Shown here: one piece after another, positions 1 to 6,995 of the stretch
How positions within the stretch are numbered: position 1 is the first letter of the stretch
Layout of the letters: each line of letters starts with the position of its first letter
NCBI GenBank assembly: GCA_963824545.1
Contig: CAWGPP010000002.1
Span: 310,001 to 374,000 of the forward strand
Source of the DNA: Bog-532 sp963824545
Lineage (GTDB): Bacteria > Actinomycetota > Actinomycetes > Streptosporangiales > Streptosporangiaceae
DNA: 64,000 nt
Direction: 5' to 3'
Notes under the pieces: generated by a model
Seen by the model: only the letters and a program-made list of their open reading frames with translations
What the model was told of the DNA's origin: nothing
Databases searched by the model: none
Position numbers and translations under genes: made by a program

Positions 1-1071
1 CGCGAAGCCGGTGCCCCCGGTGGACTGGAACGCCAGGCCGGCGCTTCCCGGCGTGGGGTGGCGGCCCGCGAACGTCGCGTCCAGGCCGGCGCTGGTGCTG
101 GCCACGCCGAAGGAGGCCGGCCCGACCATCCGCATGCCGTAGCGGCGGCAGATGCCCAGCAGCTCCGCGCGGCCCGCGCCGTCCAGTCCCGCCGCGAGCA
201 CCACCAGCGCCTTGACCCCGCGCTGCCCGCATTCTGCGGCGATACCGGTCACCGCGGCGGCCGGCGTGGCGATGACCGCCAGGTCGACGTCCCCGGGCAG
301 CGCGGCCGCCGACGGCAGGCAGGGAACGCCGTCCAGTTCGGCCGCGGCCGGATTGACCGCGTAGACCGGGCCGGGGAAGCCGCCGGTCACGATGCTGCGC
401 AAGATGACCCGCCCGACCGAGCCAGAGCGCCTGCTCGCGCCGATGACGGCGACCGAGGCCGGCGCCAGGACGTGCCGCAGGCTGGCCACGTTGGCCGACC
501 GTTCCCGCTCGGCCACCGTGTCCCGGTAGGCGCCGAGGGCGGTGTCGGCCTCGCCGGCGGGCAGCGGGAACGTGAGGTCGTACACACCGTCCGCGAGAGC
601 GCGGTGCACCTGCAGCCCGGCGTCGGCGAACACCCGCAGCATGGCCGCGTTCTCGCTCAGCGTGTCCGCGGTAATGGCGCGGCACCCGCGGCCGCGGGCC
701 ATCGAGACCAGGTGCTCCAGCAGCAGCGTGCCGACGCCGCGGGTATGCATGTCGTCGGCGACCGTGAAGGCGACCTCGGCCGACCGGGGCGGGGGATCGT
801 CGCACTCGAAGGTGCCGCAGCCGATCAGCTCGCCGCCCAGCACGGCGAGCAGCGCGACGTGGTCCGGCCCGGGCGCGCGGCAGATCCGGCGTGCCTCCCG
901 TTCGGCCGCCATCGGGCTCATGCTGAAGAAGCGCAGGTAGAGGTTGTCCGGGGACATCTTGGCGTGCAGGTCCCGCACCGCGTCGAAGTCCTCGGGCCGG
1001 GCGGGCCGGATCTCGATCGTCGTGCCGTCGGTCAGCAGAGCGTAGGCGCTGGGCTCGCCCGGTGTGCTCAC
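1..1071 (-). CDS. GNAT acetyltransferase fused to CoA-binding (acetyl-CoA synthetase-like) domain, 3' partial
   Basis: The minus-strand frame is open from a GTG at 1071 to the window edge, so 357 residues are visible and the C-terminus is missing. Residues about 15-165 form a GNAT N-acetyltransferase domain, with the acetyl-CoA loop around RGVGTLLLEHL. From about residue 195 a CoA-binding Rossmann domain begins (VAVIGASRRSGSVGRVI), as at the start of ADP-forming acetyl-CoA synthetases. Known actinobacterial proteins with this order (GNAT first, then CoA-binding and ATP-grasp) include Pat-type protein lysine acetyltransferases. Acetylation of metabolic enzymes is therefore a reasonable role, inferred from family only. 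Any ATP-grasp part would lie outside the window. A longer open frame on the opposite strand is a high-GC shadow. Confidence 0.85.
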   Translation of the reverse strand, partial: MSTPGEPSAYALLTDGTTIEIRPARPEDFDAVRDLHAKMSPDNLYLRFFSMSPMAAEREARRICRAPGPDHVALLAVLGGELIGCGTFECDDPPPRSAEVAFTVADDMHTRGVGTLLLEHLVSMARGRGCRAITADTLSENAAMLRVFADAGLQVHRALADGVYDLTFPLPAGEADTALGAYRDTVAERERSANVASLRHVLAPASVAVIGASRRSGSVGRVILRSIVTGGFPGPVYAVNPAAAELDGVPCLPSAAALPGDVDLAVIATPAAAVTGIAAECGQRGVKALVVLAAGLDGAGRAELLGICRRYGMRMVGPASFGVASTSAGLDATFAGRHPTPGSAGLAFQSTGGTGFA

Positions 1072-1338
1072 GTCGGTCTCCCCCGGGTGCTGCAGTGGCT
1101 CGCGATGTCGGACTTAACCCGCATCACCGGGTTCGTTTCCCTGGTTGGAGGGCATCAACGGGCGGACCCCTTGAGGTTCGCTAACCGTGAGCTGACCCCG
1201 GCGCGGGCCGGCATGACTGTTGCTGCCCCCTCGTGGGCTGCCATCTATGGTGGCGTGTTCCGGCTACGGCTCTGAGGGCCGAAGGTCCCGATCATCCCTC
1301 CCGGCCGGGGCCAGCCGGGGGTAACCTGAGGCAGGGAT

Positions 1339-1365
1339 GCCTGCCCGGGCCGCGGCGTGGCAGGC
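1339..1365 (+). promoter_or_regulatory. inverted repeat just upstream of the first GAF-ANTAR gene
   Basis: GCCTGCC (1339-1345) pairs with GGCAGGC (1359-1365) around a 13-nt loop. It ends a few bases before a GGAGG-type ribosome site near 1369 and the ATG at 1386. ANTAR proteins act on RNA hairpins, so a leader stem-loop is notable, but the classical two-hairpin ANTAR target is not evident and the assignment is speculative. Confidence 0.3.
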
Positions 1366-1385
1366 GGCGGAGGTGGTAGAGGGAG

Positions 1386-2096
1386 ATGCGGGACGCCGGG
1401 CGGAGAGCCCGCATCGTGGCAGCGGTCACCGGACCGTGCGCCACGGCGGGTTTCGGCACGCTGATGGACCGGCTGTGCCGGCTCGCGGTGGATGAAATGG
1501 CACTGTCCGGCTGCGCGGTGGTTCTGATGTCCGGGACTGTGCAGGTGGGCACGTTCGGCGGTGCCGGGCGGCACGCGGCCACGATCACCGAGCTGCAGTT
1601 CGAGCTTGGCGAGGGGCCGTGTCTGCAGGCCTGCGCATCAGGCGTTCCGGTCTTACTGCCAGACCTGACAGCTGAGGCCGCGGCCCGGTGGCCGGTGTTC
1701 GCCCCGGCCGCCGTCGCGGCAGGGGTGCGGGCCGAGTTCTCCCTGCCTCTGCGCGCTGGGCCGCGCGGCATCGGCACGTTCGACCTGTGCCGTGACGAGC
1801 CGGGCATGCTCAGCGACCAGCAGCTGGCGGACGCGCTCGTCGCCGCAGACATCGCCTGCGACGCGGTGCTGTCGGCGCGGGAACCATTCGGCAACGCGGA
1901 CCTGGCCAGGCTGCTCGACACCGTCGGTGCGGACCGGCTCGTGGTCCACCAGGCGACCGGCATGATCGCCGCGCAGCTGAATGACACCATCATCAACGCG
2001 CTCGCCCGGCTGCGGGCGGCCGGGTTCGAGAGCGGACGCTCGATCTATGACATTGCGCAGGACATCGTCGCACGGCGGGTGAGATTCTATGAATGA
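1386..2096 (+). CDS. GAF and ANTAR domain regulator (first of overlapping pair)
   Basis: The 236-residue cytoplasmic protein has a GAF-type sensor fold over residues about 20-160; LGEGPCLQA is the usual hallmark of this actinobacterial subgroup. An ANTAR RNA-binding helical module follows from about 180 to the end (HQATGMIAAQLN, then LARLRAAGF). ANTAR domains act as transcription antiterminators by binding nascent RNA hairpins; the ligand of the GAF domain is unknown. The stop overlaps the start of the next gene by 8 bases, so the two are probably translationally coupled. A second such pair lies at 61.0-62.6 kb in the same window. Confidence 0.85.
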   Translation: MRDAGRRARIVAAVTGPCATAGFGTLMDRLCRLAVDEMALSGCAVVLMSGTVQVGTFGGAGRHAATITELQFELGEGPCLQACASGVPVLLPDLTAEAAARWPVFAPAAVAAGVRAEFSLPLRAGPRGIGTFDLCRDEPGMLSDQQLADALVAADIACDAVLSAREPFGNADLARLLDTVGADRLVVHQATGMIAAQLNDTIINALARLRAAGFESGRSIYDIAQDIVARRVRFYE

Positions 2097-2889
2097 GATC
2101 AGTGACGGGCGTGCCCGCGTGAAGGCGCCTGCGGAGGCGGGCCGCAGCGGCGGCGCGGCGCGGCGCGAGAGCTTGCTGGCCCGTACTTTCGTGCGCCTTG
2201 CGGACACGCTGGTCGAGGAGTTTGACGTTGTCGAGTTCCTGCACAGCCTGTCCGCCGACTCGGTCGAGATCCTGGGGGCCGAGGCGGCCGGCGTCATGCT
2301 AGCCGACCCGCGCGGCGGGCTGCGGCTCATCGCATCCTCGGAGGAGCGGATGCGGATCCTGGAGCTCTTTGAGATTCAGGGCGCGCAGGGTCCCTGCCTC
2401 GACGCATTCGGCTCCGGCCGGACGGTGCAGGCGACCGCGGCCGAAGGCAGCAGCCGGTGGCCGCTGTTCGCTCCGCGGGCATCCCAGGCAGGGTTCTGCG
2501 TCATGTGCGCCGTGCCGCTGCAGGTGCGCAAGAACGTAATTGGCGCGCTGAACCTCTTCCGCGGCACCGACGAGCTGTTCAGCGACACCGACCTGGAGAT
2601 CGCGCAGGCCATGGCGGAGATGGCGGCGATCGCGCTGATCCAGGAGCGTGCGCTCAGGCAGCAGACCCTGGTGACAGAGCAGCTTGAGGCAGCCCTGCGC
2701 AGCCGCGTCGTCATCGAGCAGGCGAAGGGCATGCTCGCGGAGTACCTGGCGACGTCCGTCGATGACGCATTCCAGCTGCTGAGGACCTACGCCCGCGGCC
2801 ACAACCGCAAGCTCACCGACGTCGCTGCCGGGGTCATCAGCCGGCAGATCCCTGGCGGGGCGCTGGCTGCGGGCTACGAGGAAGCGTAG
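2089..2889 (+). CDS. GAF and ANTAR domain regulator (second of overlapping pair)
   Basis: This 266-residue protein starts at an ATG inside the 3' end of the preceding gene. Residues about 40-195 are a GAF domain (IQGAQGPCLDAFGSGR). Residues about 203-258 are a well-conserved ANTAR module (SRVVIEQAKGMLAEYLA, FQLLRTYARGHNRKLTDVA). It belongs to the same subfamily as the protein at 61,896-62,633, with which it shares the SRVVIEQAKG motif. The pair may form a heteromeric sensor/antiterminator; this is inferred from overlap only. No transmembrane segment or signal peptide is seen. Confidence 0.88.
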   Translation: MNEISDGRARVKAPAEAGRSGGAARRESLLARTFVRLADTLVEEFDVVEFLHSLSADSVEILGAEAAGVMLADPRGGLRLIASSEERMRILELFEIQGAQGPCLDAFGSGRTVQATAAEGSSRWPLFAPRASQAGFCVMCAVPLQVRKNVIGALNLFRGTDELFSDTDLEIAQAMAEMAAIALIQERALRQQTLVTEQLEAALRSRVVIEQAKGMLAEYLATSVDDAFQLLRTYARGHNRKLTDVAAGVISRQIPGGALAAGYEEA

Positions 2890-2893
2890 CCAG

Positions 2894-3001
2894 CTTGATG
2901 ACTTAAAGTTACCAACGATTCAGGAAGCCGTGCGCGTGCTCGCCGGCGCGGGCCTGGCCGGAGTCGTCCAGGGCCGCGGCGTTTACGTCGTCGAACGCTG
3001 A
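2894..3001 (+). pseudogene. remnant of a GntR-family winged-helix domain with internal deletion
   Basis: Frame 2894-3001 reads KLPTI followed directly by QEAVRVL, then VVQGRGVYVVER and a stop. In intact GntR proteins the KLPT linker and the REAVRVL recognition region are separated by about 14 residues (helix 2 and the turn), so an in-frame piece of the HTH has been lost. No start codon or effector domain remains. It is a short eroded remnant. Confidence 0.5.
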
Positions 3002-3002
3002 A

Positions 3003-3131
3003 AAGCCGGCACCAGACGCGCGTCTCGTCCCCGGCTTCTCGCTGCCGCTCACCGATCGCCCGGCCGGAACCGACTGCGGTCTCCGCGACCCCTTCGGCAA
3101 CAGCATCCGCTTCAACCAGCCGAAGTCCTAG
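3003..3131 (+). pseudogene. C-terminal remnant of a glyoxalase/bleomycin-resistance (VOC) protein
   Basis: The frame ending at TAG 3129-3131 reads GLRDPFGNSIRFNQPKS. This matches the closing beta-hairpin of VOC superfamily proteins, where the sequence is typically RDPDGNxxRF. Only the last third or less is present and there is no start. Its stop overlaps the stop of the convergent glycosyltransferase gene. With the GntR remnant beside it, this 240-bp gap is a deletion scar. Confidence 0.5.
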
Positions 3132-4663
3132 GAGAACTCGCGGAACGCGGGCCAGGCGCGGACCCAGGATGACGTCAGCCCGGTGGCCAGGTAGACCGGG
3201 ACCCCCTGCTCGTCATCGTCGACGCCGAGCCCGTTGCGGAACGTGGCGACCTGCCGGACGTGCGCGAACTCGCGGTGCAGCAGAGCCGGATCGACGTTGA
3301 CGGCCAGGGCCGACGTGTCCGCGGCGGGCGGTGGCCCCCACAGCCAGAAGGTGTTCGCGCCGCTGTACACCCCGGGCAGCCCGGACTGCCGCCCGTACCG
3401 GTCGATGGCCCCGGCTTCGCCGTAGTTCCCGGTGACAATCGTCGTGTGCGCCCGCTCCGAGGCCGGCAGCGAGCCGTAGAGCCGGCCGACCAGCGTCACC
3501 TGAGCCGGCCAGCCGATCGTCTCGCCGAGGTCGTAGTTGATCTTCTGCAGCGGCACCGTGTGCAGCGCCCGGGCCGGCAGGACCGGCAGCGAGATCGGCA
3601 GCCCGACCGCCGCCGCGGCCAGGATGACGGCGAACGGCCAGATCCGGCCGGCCCGCGACCGGTGCGCCGCCAGCCAGCGCCCGGCCGGCACCGAGCCAGC
3701 GGCGAACAGGAACGTGTAGGCCGCCCCGGGGTAGTACGGCTTGCCGCCCAGCACGAACTGCGCCACGATCACGATCACCGTGGCCAGCGCGACCGGGCGG
3801 AACGGGCGGGCCGCCGGGCTGCGCAGCGACCAGATCACGCCGGTCACCCAGATCGGGGTGAGGGCCGGCCCGGTGTACAGGATCTGCGCGATCCAGTAGG
3901 TGGCGCGGTTGTGCCCGGCCTGGCCCTGCAGCGCGCGGAACACGTCCAGCTGCGGCCAGCCGTGCGCCGCCTGCCAGATCACGTCCGGGGCCGCGAGCGC
4001 CGCCGCCAGCACGCACCCGAGCAGCAGGTACCGGCTGCGCAGCAGCGTCCGCTGGCCGGTCACCAGGAAGCCCACCGCCAGCGCCGCGGCCAGGAAGCCG
4101 ATGTTCCACTTGGCCTCGCTGCCGACGCCGACGCAACCGCCAATGGCCAGCCACCAGCGCGGATTCTGGCTGGCCAGCAGGCGCATGACGAGCAGCAGCG
4201 TAACTGCCCAGAAGACGAAGTCGGGTGTGGTGGTGGTCAGCTCGTGCATCGCGCCCAGGTACTCGCCGCACGTCGCGGTGGCGAGCGCGGCGAGGATCTG
4301 GCCGGACCGGTTCGCGCCGAGCTGGCGGCTCATCGCCGCCGTGAGCACGACCAGGGCCGCGAGGGCGAGCGCGGGCAGCACCCGGAATCCGGCCAGCGTG
4401 TTGCCGGTGACCGCCGCGGTGAACCGCGCGATCAGCGGCGTCAGCGGCGGCTGGTCGACGGACCCGAAGGCCAGGTGGTGGCCGGCGGACAGGAAGTACA
4501 GTTCGTCACGGTCGTAGCCGTATCGTGCGCTGACCGCCATTTCGGCACCGAACGAGGCGGCGGCGATGGCGGCCACCCAGAACCGGGCGGACCGGGGCGA
4601 TGGGGCGGCCAGGGTGCCGGGTCCAACCCTGGGCGGCCGGCCTTCTGCGGTAGCGGTACTCAT
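3128..4663 (-). CDS. family 39 (ArnT/PMT-like) membrane glycosyltransferase
   Basis: I chose the ATG at 4663 (511 residues) rather than an open-frame extension to 5005, because residues from there match the family. After a short cytoplasmic N-terminus, the first membrane segment is followed by YGYDRDELYFLSAGHH. This holds the acidic catalytic pair (DE) of polyprenyl-phosphate-sugar dependent GT-C enzymes. About ten hydrophobic segments follow, and the C-terminal part (from about residue 370) is extracytoplasmic-like. Such proteins transfer mannose, arabinose or glucosyl units from lipid carriers to cell-envelope acceptors; the acceptor here is unknown. It is divergent from the histidine-kinase gene across about 180 bp that must hold both promoters. 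Confidence 0.82.
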   Translation of the reverse strand: MSTATAEGRPPRVGPGTLAAPSPRSARFWVAAIAAASFGAEMAVSARYGYDRDELYFLSAGHHLAFGSVDQPPLTPLIARFTAAVTGNTLAGFRVLPALALAALVVLTAAMSRQLGANRSGQILAALATATCGEYLGAMHELTTTTPDFVFWAVTLLLVMRLLASQNPRWWLAIGGCVGVGSEAKWNIGFLAAALAVGFLVTGQRTLLRSRYLLLGCVLAAALAAPDVIWQAAHGWPQLDVFRALQGQAGHNRATYWIAQILYTGPALTPIWVTGVIWSLRSPAARPFRPVALATVIVIVAQFVLGGKPYYPGAAYTFLFAAGSVPAGRWLAAHRSRAGRIWPFAVILAAAAVGLPISLPVLPARALHTVPLQKINYDLGETIGWPAQVTLVGRLYGSLPASERAHTTIVTGNYGEAGAIDRYGRQSGLPGVYSGANTFWLWGPPPAADTSALAVNVDPALLHREFAHVRQVATFRNGLGVDDDEQGVPVYLATGLTSSWVRAWPAFREFS

Positions 4664-4840
4664 GCCCTCATCGTCGCGGGACGGGCGAGCCCGGCACATC
4701 GGGCAGCCGGGCGATTCTCGTGCCCCGCCGCGCGCCGGACGACCGGGCCGCGCAGCCCCCCGCGCTCGGCCGCGGGGATGAGCGGCCCGCTCCTCCCCGC
4801 GGCCGATCCGCGGCCGCCCCGCGCGCCATACGATCAGGTC

Positions 4841-6130
4841 GTGAACAGCCCCGCCATGCGGATCACCCGGCTTCCCCAGGTGCTGGCCGCGTGGGTAGCA
4901 GCGTTGCCGCGCCGCCGCCAGGAGCGGGTCCAGGACCTGGCGCTGGCGCTCGTGCTCGCCGTCGTCAACGCGCTGTCGCTGCTTCCGTTCCGTGCCCACC
5001 TGCATCCGCTATGGCTGGCCGAGATCCTTGTCGCGCTGCAGGCGATCCCGCTCATCTGGCGCCGCTCCGGCCCGGGACCGGGCGGCGGAGCGGTGCTGGG
5101 ATCGCTGGTCATCGGCGCGGCGCGGGTCGCCTACGACCAGATCGGGTTCGGGTCCGCGCCGTTCCCGCTCGGGCCGGCGATCGCGCTGTATACGGTGATG
5201 ATGCTGGCCAGCGCGTGGTGGCGCTGGATCGTCGGCGCGTTCGTGGTGGCCGGCGTCTCGGTCTCGCTGTCCGCGCCGGGCCACAATGAGCCGTATGAAG
5301 CCATCACGCAGGCGTTCATCTTCCTCACCGCGGCGGCGGCGGGGGTACTCAGCCGCGCCCGGCAGGCGAACCTGCGGGCGGCGGAGAGCCGGGCCGACCG
5401 GGCCGAGGCCGAAATGGACCGGCAGTCCGCACGCGCCGCGGCGCGCGAACGGGTCACCATCGCCCGCGAGCTGCACGACGTCGTCGCGCATCACGTCAGC
5501 CTGATGGCGGTCCAGGCCGAAGCGGCCGCGTCGCTGCTGCCCGGGCAGCCCGCCCAGGCGGCGCGGTCGGTGGCCATCATCGGCGACACGGCCCGGCTGG
5601 CGCTGACCGAACTGCGCCGGCTCCTTGGCGTGCTGCGGGGGCCCGGCGACCGGCTGGAGACGGCGCCATCGGCCTCGCTCGGTGAGCTGGACGGCGTGCT
5701 CGAGCAGGTGCGCGGCGCCGGGCTGCCCGTCGATTTCGAGGTCGTCGGGACCCCCGGTCAGCTGGCCCCCGGCGTGGACCTGACCGCCTACCGGATCGTG
5801 CAGGAAGCCCTGACCAACACCATCCGGCACGCGCACGCCGACCGCGCGGCCGTCACCGTCACCTACGAGCCGGGGTACATCACCGTGCGCGTCGCCGACT
5901 CCGGGCCACGGCTGGCACCGGACCCGAACGGGCGGCCCGCGCCCGCGGCGGAAACGCGGCTGGCGCGGGCCGGCCTGGACGGTACCGGCCTGGAGGAGGC
6001 CGGCCTGGCGGGGGGCGGGCTCGGGCTGGCCGGCATCGCCGAGCGGGTCGCCTCGTGCGGCGGGAACCTATCCGTGGGCCCGACGCCGTCCGGCGGTTTC
6101 GCCGTCACCGCCCGGCTGCCCGCCCGATGA
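4841..6130 (+). CDS. NarL/DesK-type sensor histidine kinase
   Basis: With the GTG at 4841 the protein is 429 residues (an ATG at 4856 is the alternative). Residues 30-170 contain five or so membrane segments without a recognisable sensor domain. HisKA_3 dimerisation follows with the phospho-accepting His near 212 (RELHDVVAHHVS). The HATPase domain has an N box (QEALTNTIRH, 321-330) and a G box (GGGLGLAGIAERV, 391-403). Between the N and G boxes is a low-complexity insertion with repeated GL(D/E) units (about 375-392). The stop overlaps the start of the regulator gene (ATGA), so the two form a two-component operon. The signal sensed is unknown. Confidence 0.9.
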   Translation: MNSPAMRITRLPQVLAAWVAALPRRRQERVQDLALALVLAVVNALSLLPFRAHLHPLWLAEILVALQAIPLIWRRSGPGPGGGAVLGSLVIGAARVAYDQIGFGSAPFPLGPAIALYTVMMLASAWWRWIVGAFVVAGVSVSLSAPGHNEPYEAITQAFIFLTAAAAGVLSRARQANLRAAESRADRAEAEMDRQSARAAARERVTIARELHDVVAHHVSLMAVQAEAAASLLPGQPAQAARSVAIIGDTARLALTELRRLLGVLRGPGDRLETAPSASLGELDGVLEQVRGAGLPVDFEVVGTPGQLAPGVDLTAYRIVQEALTNTIRHAHADRAAVTVTYEPGYITVRVADSGPRLAPDPNGRPAPAAETRLARAGLDGTGLEEAGLAGGGLGLAGIAERVASCGGNLSVGPTPSGGFAVTARLPAR

Positions 6131-6828
6131 GCGGGCCCGCCGGGCCGGCTGGTAAGGCCCCGATCCGGGTGCTCGTGGTCGACGATCAGGAACTGGTCCG
6201 GTCAGGGTTCTGCGTCATCCTGGACGCCGCCGACGGGATCACCGTGGTCGGGGAGGCCGCCAACGGGCAAGCGGCCGTGTCCGGGGCCGCCGCGTGCCAG
6301 CCCGACGTGGTCCTGATGGATATCCGCATGCCGGGAATGAATGGCCTGGAAGCGGCCCGCCTGATCACGGGGACCGCCCCGGCGCCCAAGGTGGTCATGC
6401 TCACCACGTTCGATCTCGACGACTACGTGTACGAGGCGCTCCGCGCGGGGGCGAGCGGCTTCCTGCTCAAGGACTCACCCCGGCACGACCTCATCGCCGC
6501 CATCCGGGCGGCCGCGGCCGGCGACGCCCTGCTGGCCCCCTCCGTCACGCGCCGGCTGATCGAGGCGTTCGCGCGCCGCCCCCCGGAGACCACCCCGTCC
6601 CCGTCCCGCCTCGCCTCGCTGACCGCGCGGGAACGGGACGTGCTGCTGCTGCTCGCCCGGGGCCGCAGCAACGCGGAGATCGCCACGGCCCTGTTCGTCA
6701 GCGAGGCCACCGTCAAAACGCACGTCGGTAACGTGCTGGCCAAGCTTGGCCTGCGCGACCGGGTCCAGGCGGTCATCCTCGCCTACGAGACCGGCCTGGT
6801 CGTCCCCGGGGAACCGCCCGGGGAGTGA
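6127..6828 (+). CDS. NarL/LuxR-family response regulator
   Basis: The ATG at 6127 shares an ATGA overlap with the kinase stop, giving 233 residues. The receiver domain (12-130) has the acidic pair VVDDQ (19-20), the phospho-acceptor Asp65 in LMDIRMPG, Thr near 93 (MLTTFD) and Lys115 (LLKDS). The LuxR-type HTH spans about 165-225 (LTARERDVLLLLARGRSN). Phosphorylated NarL-type proteins dimerise and bind promoter DNA. Likely targets are neighbouring envelope genes, but no site is visible. The 167 bp downstream hold only short direct repeats of a GTGAAGCCGGG type. Confidence 0.93.
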   Translation: MSGPAGPAGKAPIRVLVVDDQELVRSGFCVILDAADGITVVGEAANGQAAVSGAAACQPDVVLMDIRMPGMNGLEAARLITGTAPAPKVVMLTTFDLDDYVYEALRAGASGFLLKDSPRHDLIAAIRAAAAGDALLAPSVTRRLIEAFARRPPETTPSPSRLASLTARERDVLLLLARGRSNAEIATALFVSEATVKTHVGNVLAKLGLRDRVQAVILAYETGLVVPGEPPGE

Positions 6829-6995
6829 AGCCGGGAGTGAAGCCGGGAAGGGGAGGGGAGATGATGGCGGGAGATCCATGCCCGGGCCGTGGCGGGCATG
6901 CACACGGTAATGCCGGGTAGGTCGCCAGGTACAGGCGGCCGGAGGGAGGGGAGGATCTGCCGAGTCGTGATGCCGTTAGGCAGCAAGCCACCGAC

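Noticed and set aside
58..1275. 405-codon open frame on the plus strand
   Set aside because: It is the antisense shadow of the GNAT/CoA-binding gene; its Arg/Gly/His-rich translation has no domain, while the minus strand shows clear motifs.
3260..4840. N-terminal extension of the histidine kinase frame over the glycosyltransferase gene
   Set aside because: The extension is low-complexity and antisense to a well-supported gene; kinase similarity begins after GTG 4841.
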